From assembly GCA_038229415.1 (NCBI GenBank), contig JBBROM010000017.1, positions 14,274-78,273 on the forward strand: a DNA stretch of 64,000 nt, in the 5' to 3' direction. The position numbers and the translations under genes were made by a program. Below, piece by piece: positions 36,422 to 44,317 of the stretch (position 1 is the first letter of the stretch; every line of letters begins with the position of its first letter). The notes under the pieces are model-generated. The model was not told where the DNA came from, did not search any database, and saw only the letters and a program-made list of their open reading frames with translations. This DNA is from JANXUR01 sp038229415 (GTDB taxonomy: Bacteria > Acidobacteriota > Terriglobia > Terriglobales > Acidobacteriaceae).

Positions 36422-37807
36422 CTAGTTGGTGCCCGAAGCCAGCCTCTGTTCCTCCAGTAGGGCACTTGCTTTCTGCATCTGCGCGGCAAAGTTGGATGCA
36501 TTGTAAGCGGAAGGACTGTTCACCAGATCGAACAGATTTGAAATCGCCTTCGCCATCGGCGTGTCGCGGTTTCCACTGTTTCCGCTATAGGCGGTGTACA
36601 AGCCATCCAAGGTCATAACGGCTTGTTCCGCCGCGCGCTCTCCTTTAGCGGAGATTTGGTTGCCATCTGCAGCCACGCCCCGCATCATGCGGAGGGCGAG
36701 TGCGCGATCATAGGTCCCGCCATCAAACTCCTTCGACAACTGCTCGGCTGTGGCAGCGGCCCGGCCCGCTGTGTCGGCGATCTCCTGACGATTGCCGCTG
36801 ATCTGCCCCATGAGCCGGGTGAGCTTCGCCATTTCGGCGTCGAGACGGCTTGCTGCATCGGAATTCATTTGCCGCGCTAGAATGCGAAATACGACATAGC
36901 GGGACTCATTCCAAGCCGCAACTCCGGCTTGGCGACCACTATAGCCCTGCCTCTGTCTCCAACTATCTTCTGGCTTGGTAAGGCTGTGGTGGCAGGCGAA
37001 GCAATCCAGCTCACCGTACTCCGGCCATTTGTTGCCGCTGGCCCGACGCTGTAGCCGCAGCAAAGATTGGCGCAGCTCCACCGCGTCGCCGACAGCCACG
37101 CTTTGAACGCCGCGCCAAGGCTTGTCCGCTGGGTCGCTCCAATGCCGGGGCATCACGGCGCTGAACAGTTCCAGGTCGAAGGTGAGGTCGGGGTGGCCTG
37201 CGGCGATCATCTCGTGATCCACGAACTTATCCGGCGTTCCGAGGTGGCAGGAAAGGCAGACTTCTGTACGTCCGGTGAGGCCGCGCAAGTCGGTCATGCC
37301 GAGGCGCACGGAATCCTCGTGCTTCCAGTTGCGGGCGGTGTGCGCACCCAGCCAACCGGAGGCGGGCCCATGACAGTTCTCGCAGCCCACTCCATCTTTG
37401 GCCTCAAAACTCTGGGCCTGTTTCTCCTTTGGAATGGCAAGAGAGTGGCAAGACAGGCATTTCGGCGACTGGTTCGGCGGCCCGACTCTCTCTTTTGGGT
37501 CAAGGGCGCTATCGTCGAGAATGCGGCCGATCCGTCGGGAAACCTCGCTCGACAGCACATCGTAGGCGCGAGAGTGCTTGTCGCGAGTGACCCAAGTGGT
37601 GTATTCGTTCTGTAGAACACGTGTGACCTGCTTGGCTTGGATGCTGCCGTGGCAACTGCTGGCGGCGCATCCGCCCGCGCCATTGTATTGGCCGACCGCA
37701 GACACATTGCCCTCCGCCTTTAGGGTGGGCGAAAGGACGAAAAGCACGGACAGGATTGCTAGACACAGCGGGATGGACGTTCGAGACAAGACCGAAGGAT
37801 GATGCAT
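36422..37807 (-). CDS. Exported multiheme cytochrome c (cytochrome c554-like), five possible hemes
   Basis: 461 aa with a signal peptide (IPLCLAILSVLFVLSPTLKA). Heme-binding motifs are CX4CH in GGCAASSCHG, then four CX2CH: CLSCH, CENCH, CLSCH and CFACH. The cytochrome-rich part covers the first ~280 residues; the rest is helical with no hemes. ATG 37807 is preferred because GGAGG lies 13 bases upstream; ATG 37819 would have only one base between GGAGG and the start. It is divergent from the diaphorase operon and its promoter holds a long palindrome. It may be a periplasmic electron carrier of the conduit. Confidence 0.84.
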   Translation of the reverse strand: MHHPSVLSRTSIPLCLAILSVLFVLSPTLKAEGNVSAVGQYNGAGGCAASSCHGSIQAKQVTRVLQNEYTTWVTRDKHSRAYDVLSSEVSRRIGRILDDSALDPKERVGPPNQSPKCLSCHSLAIPKEKQAQSFEAKDGVGCENCHGPASGWLGAHTARNWKHEDSVRLGMTDLRGLTGRTEVCLSCHLGTPDKFVDHEMIAAGHPDLTFDLELFSAVMPRHWSDPADKPWRGVQSVAVGDAVELRQSLLRLQRRASGNKWPEYGELDCFACHHSLTKPEDSWRQRQGYSGRQAGVAAWNESRYVVFRILARQMNSDAASRLDAEMAKLTRLMGQISGNRQEIADTAGRAAATAEQLSKEFDGGTYDRALALRMMRGVAADGNQISAKGERAAEQAVMTLDGLYTAYSGNSGNRDTPMAKAISNLFDLVNSPSAYNASNFAAQMQKASALLEEQRLASGTN

Positions 37808-37835
37808 CGGCAAGGGCATTCCTCCACGCTGATAG

Positions 37836-37864
37836 CTTACACCGACACGGTCGGTGTAAAGCAA
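37836..37864 (-). promoter_or_regulatory. TetR-like operator palindrome within the cytochrome promoter
   Basis: TTACACCGAC (37837-37846) and GTCGGTGTAA (37850-37859) form a perfect 10-bp inverted repeat around ACG. On the minus strand TTGCTT (37859-37864) and TGTAAG (37836-37841), 17 bases apart, could be -35 and -10, so a bound dimer would cover the promoter. The size and symmetry fit TetR-family operators; no TetR gene is in the window. Confidence 0.55.
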
Positions 37865-37979
37865 CAGAAATGAAGGGCGAGCCGAACTTCGCTGGATTTC
37901 GAAAGCGGCTGGGCCTGCTGGTTCGACAGGGTATAGCGCGTCGTGATTTTCGTGCATCGCGCGGATTCATTGAATCTTC

Positions 37980-38006
37980 TGGACAATGATTTTTGTTTTC
38001 TATAAC
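37980..38006 (+). promoter_or_regulatory. Weak promoter candidate for the diaphorase operon
   Basis: TGGACA (37980-37985) and TATAAC (38001-38006) are 15 bases apart, shorter than usual. It lies 58 bases before the ATG at 38064. Confidence 0.25.
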
Positions 38007-38063
38007 ATCGCGACGATCTTCCACGACGGCTTGAATTCATCCTGGAGTTAGGTGCGCTGACGA

Positions 38064-39731
38064 ATGTTCGAGGAACTTCGGGCGATTCAACGCGAGTTTG
38101 GCTACCTGCCTCCTGACCAGTTGGCGGAAGTGGCATCACGCTTGGACGTGCCCGTAAGCCAGATTCACGCGGTCGCCAGCTTCTATCCTCATTTCCATCT
38201 CTCGCCTCCGCCCGTGGCGGACGTTCGAGTCTGCTCGGATATGACCTGCCACCTGCGTGGCGGGGATCAATTAAATGACGACCTGAGCCTTGCGTTTGGC
38301 AAGAACAAAGATGTTTCCGTTCGTGGCGTCTCCTGCCTGGGGCGGTGTGATTCTGCCCCGGCTCTTTCGGTGAACGACCACGTCTACGGTTCGGCAAGCC
38401 GGGATGTTGCGGCATCGTTGGTCAATGCCGCCCTGGTGGGGCAGTTGGTGGCTCCACCGCAGCCTGCGGTTGAGCGCCGCAAGCTGGTCTGCGACGCCTA
38501 TGACGGGGTCGGCCGATACGAAGTATTGCGTAAGTTGGTGGAGACACGTGACTACGACGGAATCCTGACGACGCTGAAGGCCAGCGGCTTGCGTGGGATG
38601 GGCGGTGCTGGGTTCCCGACGGCGGACAAATGGAAGATTGTTCGCGAAGCCTTCGGTAGCGCGAAATACATCGTTTGCAATGCCGACGAAAGTGAACCGG
38701 GAACCATCAAGGATCGCTTCATCATGGAGCACGTCCCTTACATGGTGATCGAGGGGATGGCGATTGCGGGTCTGGTGACGGGAGCCAAGCAGGGTATTCT
38801 CTATATTCGCCACGAGTATGCGGATCAGGAAAAGATTCTTCATCAGGAGATTGAGCGGTGTTACCGCGAGGGACTACTAGGCCCCAAGATTCTAGGGAGC
38901 GACCTCGGTTTTGATCTGCGAATTTTCGTGAGTCCGGGGGGATATATCTGTGGCGAGGAAAGCGCGCTGCTGGAAGCGATTGAAGGGAAACGCGCAGAGC
39001 CGCGGAACAAGCCGCCCTTTCCGGGAACCAACGGGCTGTGGAACCAGCCCACCGCGATCAACAACGTCGAGACTTTCACGTTTGCGACGCTCATTCTGCT
39101 GCGAGGTGCGGAGTGGTTCCGGGCCCAAGGCAAGAACGGCAGCGCAGGGCCGAAATTCGTTGGCATCAGTGGGGACGTAGTGCGCCCTGGCGTGTTTGAG
39201 GTGCCGATGGGGACAAGTTACCGCGAATTGATCTATGAGCACGCTGGCGGCATAGATCGCGGACGCAAGTTGCTGGCCTTCGCACCGTCGGGGCCGTCGT
39301 CGGGGTATCTGCCCGCTTCGATGGTGGATCTGAATTTGGACTGGGATGCGGTGCAGAAGGCAGGTTCAATGGTCGGCTCGGGCGCTATTGTGGTCTGTGC
39401 GGATGATCGCTGCATGCTGGATATGGCGCTGAATGCGGTCCGCTTCTTCCGCAACGAGTCGTGCGGCAAGTGCGTTCCCTGCCGCATGGGATCGCAGAAG
39501 TTGGTGGAAATGCTCACTCACTGGACTGAAGGCAAGAGCGCGGCGGGCGACTTGGGGCTTCTGAATGAACTGGCTTCCGCCATGAAGTTGACCTCCATCT
39601 GTGGCCTGGGTCAGGTGGTGCCAGTGCCTATCGCCTCCGTGCTCACCCACTTTCGGGATGTTGTTGACCAGCATTTACTGCACCAACAGTGCCCTGCCGG
39701 AGTTTGCGCGGTGGGCGGGAGCGGGGGTTAA
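38064..39731 (+). CDS. NuoE-NuoF fusion: NADH diaphorase subunit
   Basis: 555-aa protein fusing two Complex I-type modules. Residues 1-125 are a NuoE-like thioredoxin-fold [2Fe-2S] domain with Cys57, Cys62, Cys91 and Cys95. Residues 140-540 are NuoF-like: FMN/NADH motif GLRGMGGAGFP (176-185), NADESEPGT, GGYICGEESALLEAIEG, and [4Fe-4S] ligands Cys467, Cys470, Cys473 and Cys513. It should accept electrons from NADH into FMN and Fe-S centres, or run in reverse. Similar fusions occur in NAD-linked hydrogenases and formate dehydrogenases, but no such catalytic subunit is present here. The next gene starts 3 bases after its stop, so the two products probably form a complex. Confidence 0.92.
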   Translation: MFEELRAIQREFGYLPPDQLAEVASRLDVPVSQIHAVASFYPHFHLSPPPVADVRVCSDMTCHLRGGDQLNDDLSLAFGKNKDVSVRGVSCLGRCDSAPALSVNDHVYGSASRDVAASLVNAALVGQLVAPPQPAVERRKLVCDAYDGVGRYEVLRKLVETRDYDGILTTLKASGLRGMGGAGFPTADKWKIVREAFGSAKYIVCNADESEPGTIKDRFIMEHVPYMVIEGMAIAGLVTGAKQGILYIRHEYADQEKILHQEIERCYREGLLGPKILGSDLGFDLRIFVSPGGYICGEESALLEAIEGKRAEPRNKPPFPGTNGLWNQPTAINNVETFTFATLILLRGAEWFRAQGKNGSAGPKFVGISGDVVRPGVFEVPMGTSYRELIYEHAGGIDRGRKLLAFAPSGPSSGYLPASMVDLNLDWDAVQKAGSMVGSGAIVVCADDRCMLDMALNAVRFFRNESCGKCVPCRMGSQKLVEMLTHWTEGKSAAGDLGLLNELASAMKLTSICGLGQVVPVPIASVLTHFRDVVDQHLLHQQCPAGVCAVGGSGG

Positions 39732-39734
39732 ACG

Positions 39735-41924
39735 ATGCCGGAAGCCACCGACGCCCCTGCCCCCGACGTCACGCTGACCATTGATGGAAAGTCCGTGGTG
39801 GTGCCCGCAGGCACCACCATCTTTGACGCGGCACGGCTGAATCAAATCCCTATCCCTACGCTGTGCCACCAGCAAAACGAGAAGCCGGTTGGTGTTTGCC
39901 GCTTGTGTGTGGTGGATGTAGGCCAGCGGGTTTATGCGGCGTCCTGCGTGCGCGAGGTTGGACCCGGCATGAACGTGCAGACCCACAGCGACGGTGTGGT
40001 GGCTGCGCGACGCACGCTGGTCGAGTTGCTGCTGTCGGATCATCCGTCGCCGTGCGCTCGTCAACAGCACACCCAAGATTGTGAGCTGGAAACATTGGCG
40101 GCGGATATGGGCCTCGGCTTGGGCAAGCAGGCCTCTCGCTTCCCCGCGAAGACTTCCATTCGCGGGCACGATGATTCGTCGTCGGTGATTGCGGTAGATC
40201 ATGAGGCCTGCATCCTATGCGACCGCTGCATTCGGGGATGCGACGAGATACGCGATAACTGGGTTATGGCGCGGCGCGGCAAGGGATATCAGGCAGGAAT
40301 AGCGTTCGACAACAACCTGCCCATGGGATCGTCATCCTGCGTGAGTTGTGGCGAGTGCATGGTTTCGTGCCCCACCGGGGCGCTGACCAACAAGAAGATC
40401 GTCGGTACCGATCTGGCAGAAGGCGCACCGATGAACGTGGCAGAACTGCTGGGTCTGCCCGTGTTTCATAATGTTTCCGGCACCTTCCTGCAACTGAACC
40501 AGAACGCCGTGGTAAAGCGTCATTACAAGGCGGGCGAGATTGTTTGCCGCGAAGGCGAATTCGGCTCAAGCGCTTTCTACATCGTGGAAGGTACAGCCAA
40601 GGTCTACATCGAAAGCCAGATGGGCCACGTTGACACGCAGGCAGAGGGTGGTTTCCTGAAGAAGTTGACCAGCCTGCTGCGGCCCCGGCACGAGCATACC
40701 CGCGAGGGAGAGAGTAGCCAGAAGTACATTCCGATTGATGCCAGCATTGATTTGGCGCATGACAATCCCGTCGCCGAGCTGGGGCCGGGCGAGCTGTTCG
40801 GGGAAATGACCTGCATGAACTTTTATCCGCGGTCGGCGACGGTGCGTGCGGAGACCGACTGCGTGATGCTGGAGATGCTGCGGAACGTGCTGACGATGTT
40901 GCAGCGCAACAAGAACTTTCGCGAAGAGTTGGATCGCAACTATCGCACCCGCGCACTGGATACACACCTGCGCAGTGTCCCCATCTTTGCCGACCTAGAG
41001 GGAAGCTTTATTGAACACCTGCGGGAACGGGTGGAGCTAGTTCGCTTTGCTCCGGGGGAGACGATTTTCCGTGAGGGAGATGCGGCGGACAGCTTTTATC
41101 TGGTGCGGCTGGGGTTTGTTAAGGTATGGGAGCAGCGGCCGGGCGGGGATCTGGTGCGCGCGTACATCGCGAGAGGCGGATATTTTGGCGAGATGGCGCT
41201 GCTGGCGGGCGCGCCACGCAACGCCAGTTGCTCGGCGCTGGATCACGTTGAAGTGGCGCGCATTAGCAAGGCGGATTTCGACCTGCTGGTGGAGCGGTTC
41301 CCTGAGGTTCGTCGGAGACTGGAAGCGGAAGCCGCGCGTCGAAGCGAAGAGAATCGGCAGCTCAGCAAGAGTTCCGCCGTGGATGTGGATCAGTTCTTGT
41401 CGCAAGGGTTGATGGAGGCGCAGAGTCTGCTGTTGCTCGACCTGGATCGCTGCACGCGGTGCGATGAGTGTGTGCGCGCGTGCGCGGACGCGCATGATGG
41501 CGTGACAAGGCTCGTTCGCGACGGGTTGCGATTCGACAAATATCTGGTGGCCACTTCCTGCCGTCAGTGCCGCGACCCGCTATGCATGGTGGGTTGTCCG
41601 GTGGGCTCGATTCGCCGGAGAAACACGCTGGAAGTAATCATTGAAGATTGGTGCATCGGTTGCGGCCTTTGCGCAAGCAATTGTCCGTACGGAAACATCA
41701 ACATGCACCCGTTCCCGATGACGCCGGACGCGCTGGTGGCGAGCGCCGTAAGTGGACAGATGGAGCGACATGTCGCGGAGACGAGAGTCAAGGCGACATC
41801 GTGCGATCTGTGCCACGACCATGAGGAGGCGAGTTGTGTATATGCGTGTCCGCATGACGCGGCGCATCGGGTGAATCCGTTGCAGTTTTTTGGAACGGCA
41901 CCGGCGGCGCAAAGAGCGAAGTGA
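39735..41924 (+). CDS. Iron-sulfur protein with two internal cyclic-nucleotide-binding domains (NuoG-N / CNBD / CNBD / DmsB-like)
   Basis: 729 aa. Domains in order: NuoG-type [2Fe-2S] ferredoxin (Cys44, 55, 58, 71); a degenerate NuoG His/Cys site (His103, Cys107, Gln110, Cys116, where Gln replaces a ligand); two [4Fe-4S] sites (Cys159/162/165/169 and 202/205/208/212); CNBD1 (~251-395) with phosphate-binding cassette FGEMTCMNFYPRSATV and a ~50-residue insert; CNBD2 (~415-530) with FGEMALLAGAPRNASC; and a 16-Cys DmsB/HybA-like module with four more [4Fe-4S] sites (Cys573-583, 609-621, 640-650, 690-705). Both cassettes keep the Glu and Arg used for cNMP binding. It probably passes electrons from the NuoEF fusion to the membrane protein, with nucleotide gating. 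No signal peptide, so cytosolic. Confidence 0.9.
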   Translation: MPEATDAPAPDVTLTIDGKSVVVPAGTTIFDAARLNQIPIPTLCHQQNEKPVGVCRLCVVDVGQRVYAASCVREVGPGMNVQTHSDGVVAARRTLVELLLSDHPSPCARQQHTQDCELETLAADMGLGLGKQASRFPAKTSIRGHDDSSSVIAVDHEACILCDRCIRGCDEIRDNWVMARRGKGYQAGIAFDNNLPMGSSSCVSCGECMVSCPTGALTNKKIVGTDLAEGAPMNVAELLGLPVFHNVSGTFLQLNQNAVVKRHYKAGEIVCREGEFGSSAFYIVEGTAKVYIESQMGHVDTQAEGGFLKKLTSLLRPRHEHTREGESSQKYIPIDASIDLAHDNPVAELGPGELFGEMTCMNFYPRSATVRAETDCVMLEMLRNVLTMLQRNKNFREELDRNYRTRALDTHLRSVPIFADLEGSFIEHLRERVELVRFAPGETIFREGDAADSFYLVRLGFVKVWEQRPGGDLVRAYIARGGYFGEMALLAGAPRNASCSALDHVEVARISKADFDLLVERFPEVRRRLEAEAARRSEENRQLSKSSAVDVDQFLSQGLMEAQSLLLLDLDRCTRCDECVRACADAHDGVTRLVRDGLRFDKYLVATSCRQCRDPLCMVGCPVGSIRRRNTLEVIIEDWCIGCGLCASNCPYGNINMHPFPMTPDALVASAVSGQMERHVAETRVKATSCDLCHDHEEASCVYACPHDAAHRVNPLQFFGTAPAAQRAK

Positions 41925-41945
41925 ACCAGGCATGAGAACCCAGGC

Positions 41946-42866
41946 ATGAGAATTGACGAGACGCATCGGAGGTGGTTCATCGTGAGCGTGACGACGCTCG
42001 CTGTGGCCTCGGCGGCGTATGCACTCTACGCTTCGCTCACACCGGGAGGTGCGCGGGGCGGCAGCGCCATGGGAATCGGCTTCGGGGTGGTTGGTTCCGC
42101 GATGATGCTGTTCGCGGGGCTGCTCGGCGCACGCAAGAAAGTGCGCATCTGGCGGCTGGGACGGGCACAGACGTGGATGCGTGGACACCTCTGGCTGGGC
42201 GCGCTCAGCTTGCCGATGATCTTTTTCCACGCTGGCTTCCACATGGGCGGACTGTTGACGCAATGGCTGATGTGGCTACTGGTTATCGTGGTGGCCAGCG
42301 GTGTTTTGGGCGCGACGTTGCAGCACTTTATGCCACGAAGGTTGACCCAGCAACTGCCGATGGAGACCATCTACGAGCAGATTGACCGGGTCGAGTTGCA
42401 GTTGCTCGATGAGGCAAGACTGTTGGTGGCGGAAGGCAAGTCAAGGCTGGGCGGCAATCTTGCCAGCAGCGACGAAGGCGACCGGGCCCTGGCCGCGCGG
42501 GCGGGAACCATGGGGGGCGTTACCGTTGCTTCCGCCCTGCAGATAGATCGTGTGGGAAGCGAGGAATTGACCCGCTTCTTTGAGATTGAGATTGAGCCCT
42601 TTCTCGCGGGAAGTGCGTCTGGCAATGTTGCATTGGCCGCTCGTGAGACTGCCAGCCAGGCCTTCCGCCGACTGCGAGTGAGCTTGTCGCCAAGCGTAGA
42701 GTCCGTCGTTAACGATCTCGAGAATCTCTGCGACGAGAGGCGGCAGTTGCAGCGGCAGCGCAAGATGCACCATATTTTGCATGGCTGGCTGCTCGTTCAC
42801 ATACCGCTCTCTTACGCGCTGCTGGTGCTGGGCGCCATCCATGCGGTCGCAGCATTGCGATACTAG
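41946..42866 (+). CDS. Membrane protein, probable b-type cytochrome
   Basis: 306 aa with about five membrane helices: residues 11-29, 41-61, 80-100, 104-124 and a C-terminal hairpin 277-303. Histidines His81, His95 and His99 in the third helix region and His285 and His297 in the last helices are positioned as possible bis-His heme b ligands. A ~140-residue cytosolic helical segment lies between helices 4 and 5 (ETIYEQIDRVELQLLDEARLL and onward). I recognise no named family, although the layout recalls ferric-reductase or b561-like proteins. It is 21 bases downstream of the Fe-S gene and 15 upstream of the decaheme gene, so it is the likely membrane link between them. Confidence 0.7.
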   Translation: MRIDETHRRWFIVSVTTLAVASAAYALYASLTPGGARGGSAMGIGFGVVGSAMMLFAGLLGARKKVRIWRLGRAQTWMRGHLWLGALSLPMIFFHAGFHMGGLLTQWLMWLLVIVVASGVLGATLQHFMPRRLTQQLPMETIYEQIDRVELQLLDEARLLVAEGKSRLGGNLASSDEGDRALAARAGTMGGVTVASALQIDRVGSEELTRFFEIEIEPFLAGSASGNVALAARETASQAFRRLRVSLSPSVESVVNDLENLCDERRQLQRQRKMHHILHGWLLVHIPLSYALLVLGAIHAVAALRY

Positions 42867-42881
42867 TTCGGAGGATCAACG

Positions 42882-44297
42882 GTGGGGCGTGTTCGTACAA
42901 CCAAGACGTTGGCCCAGCGGATTGATCTGCAATACTTTACGCGCTCACATCCGTGGCGGCGTTGGCAATTTTTGTTGGCGTTGCTGGTGCCCGCCGCGAT
43001 TTTTACTGGCTTCGTGGCGCAGCGGACGGTCGCGGGGCAAAAGGTATACAGCAGCGGGCCGCTTTCTTTGGCCCACGTCGCTTTCACTAAAAATTGCGCG
43101 TTGTGCCACGCACCGAATGGCGGTGCTTTCCGTGCACACGTCGAAGACAAGGCTTGCCTCGGTTGTCACGATGCTCCGGCACATCACCAAGCCGACGCGA
43201 AGTTCACGCCCAGTTGCAGCAGTTGCCACGTGGAGCATAAGCAGTCAGCGCACTTGGCGGCGGTGGCGACCACTAGTTGCACTGAGTGTCACGCGAAACT
43301 TTCAACACAGAATGGCGCGACGCATTACGCTCGGAGCATTGCTGGTTTCGATGACGCCCATCCCGAGTTCGCGGCGGTGAAGAATGGTTCCGACCCGGGC
43401 GGAATAAAGCTCAGCCACTTTGTGCATCTTCGCGCGAATCTGCCGGGGCCTCAAGGCACAGTGCAAATGGCCTGCTCTGACTGTCATCGTGCTGGGGCGA
43501 TGCAGGCGCAGTGGCCTTACGCACAGCTTGCGCAGACTCCACCAACGGCGAACGGCGTGGAAGCGCCTCGCGTCGCTACTACCGCCCGGGATGGTGAACG
43601 GAGCCGCTATATGCAGCCCATTCGCTACTCTCAGCAGTGTGCGGGGTGCCATGAGCGCGACCTGCGTTTCGATTCCCGCCCGGAATTGGCTAATTTGTCT
43701 GTACCGCACGATAAGCCCGAGGTAGTACATCAATTTCTAGTGCGGCAACTCACGTCTTACATTGCGGCGCATCCCGGCGCGGTTCGGGAAGTCGCCCCGC
43801 CGGATCGCAATCTTCCGGGCAATCCGAGGCCCTCGACACTGGTCGCGCGGAATGCCAGCGAGTGGATCAATCTGCACGTAGAGCAGTCCGAGTTAGTGTT
43901 GTGGAAGAAGGGGTGTAAGCTCTGCCACACGATGGCCTTCCAGTCGGGCAAGTCCTTGCCAGAAGTGCAACCATCGGCAATTTCGCAGCGGTGGTTTCTG
44001 CATGCGGAGTTCAGTCACAACTCACATCAGGCGGTAACGTGCGCCAGTTGCCATGCTGGCATTGAGCGCAGCAAGTTCACTTCGGACGTGAACCTGCCAT
44101 CCATCGCGCAATGCCGGACTTGCCATCAGGAGGCCGGAGCGAAGCGGGACGCGGCAGACGGACGCTGCTCGGAGTGCCATCGGTATCACAACTGGGGCGA
44201 AGAGAGGCCTGCGCAAAGTTCATTCACGATTGAGCAGTTAAGGAGCAAGGTTGGCGGTGAGGATACGGGAAGCACAGCGCTTTCGCTGGGTCGCTAG
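42882..44297 (+). CDS. Membrane-anchored decaheme cytochrome c
   Basis: 471 aa from GTG 42882, with GGAGGA seven bases upstream. An uncleaved N-terminal anchor spans about 28-46 (QFLLALLVPAAIFTGFVAQ). Ten CX2CH motifs follow: CALCH, CLGCH, CSSCH, CTECH, CSDCH, CAGCH, CKLCH, CASCH, CRTCH and CSECH. Extra His residues near them could serve as distal ligands. The protein should reside on the periplasmic face of the inner membrane and take electrons from the preceding membrane cytochrome. It is convergent with the large cytochrome gene, with 20 bases between the stops and no clear terminator. Confidence 0.9.
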   Translation: MGRVRTTKTLAQRIDLQYFTRSHPWRRWQFLLALLVPAAIFTGFVAQRTVAGQKVYSSGPLSLAHVAFTKNCALCHAPNGGAFRAHVEDKACLGCHDAPAHHQADAKFTPSCSSCHVEHKQSAHLAAVATTSCTECHAKLSTQNGATHYARSIAGFDDAHPEFAAVKNGSDPGGIKLSHFVHLRANLPGPQGTVQMACSDCHRAGAMQAQWPYAQLAQTPPTANGVEAPRVATTARDGERSRYMQPIRYSQQCAGCHERDLRFDSRPELANLSVPHDKPEVVHQFLVRQLTSYIAAHPGAVREVAPPDRNLPGNPRPSTLVARNASEWINLHVEQSELVLWKKGCKLCHTMAFQSGKSLPEVQPSAISQRWFLHAEFSHNSHQAVTCASCHAGIERSKFTSDVNLPSIAQCRTCHQEAGAKRDAADGRCSECHRYHNWGEERPAQSSFTIEQLRSKVGGEDTGSTALSLGR

Positions 44298-44317
44298 AGT
44301 TCATACCGCGACCGCAA

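Noticed and set aside
37756..37989. Plus-strand frame in the divergent gap, including a possible 39-aa peptide from ATG 37870
   Set aside because: No Shine-Dalgarno, no recognisable motif, and it overlaps the cytochrome promoter region.
42882..44297. NapC/NirT-type quinol dehydrogenase identity for the anchored decaheme cytochrome
   Set aside because: NapC/NirT proteins have four or five hemes in a compact ~200-aa domain; this one has ten across 471 aa, so only the membrane anchor is shared.
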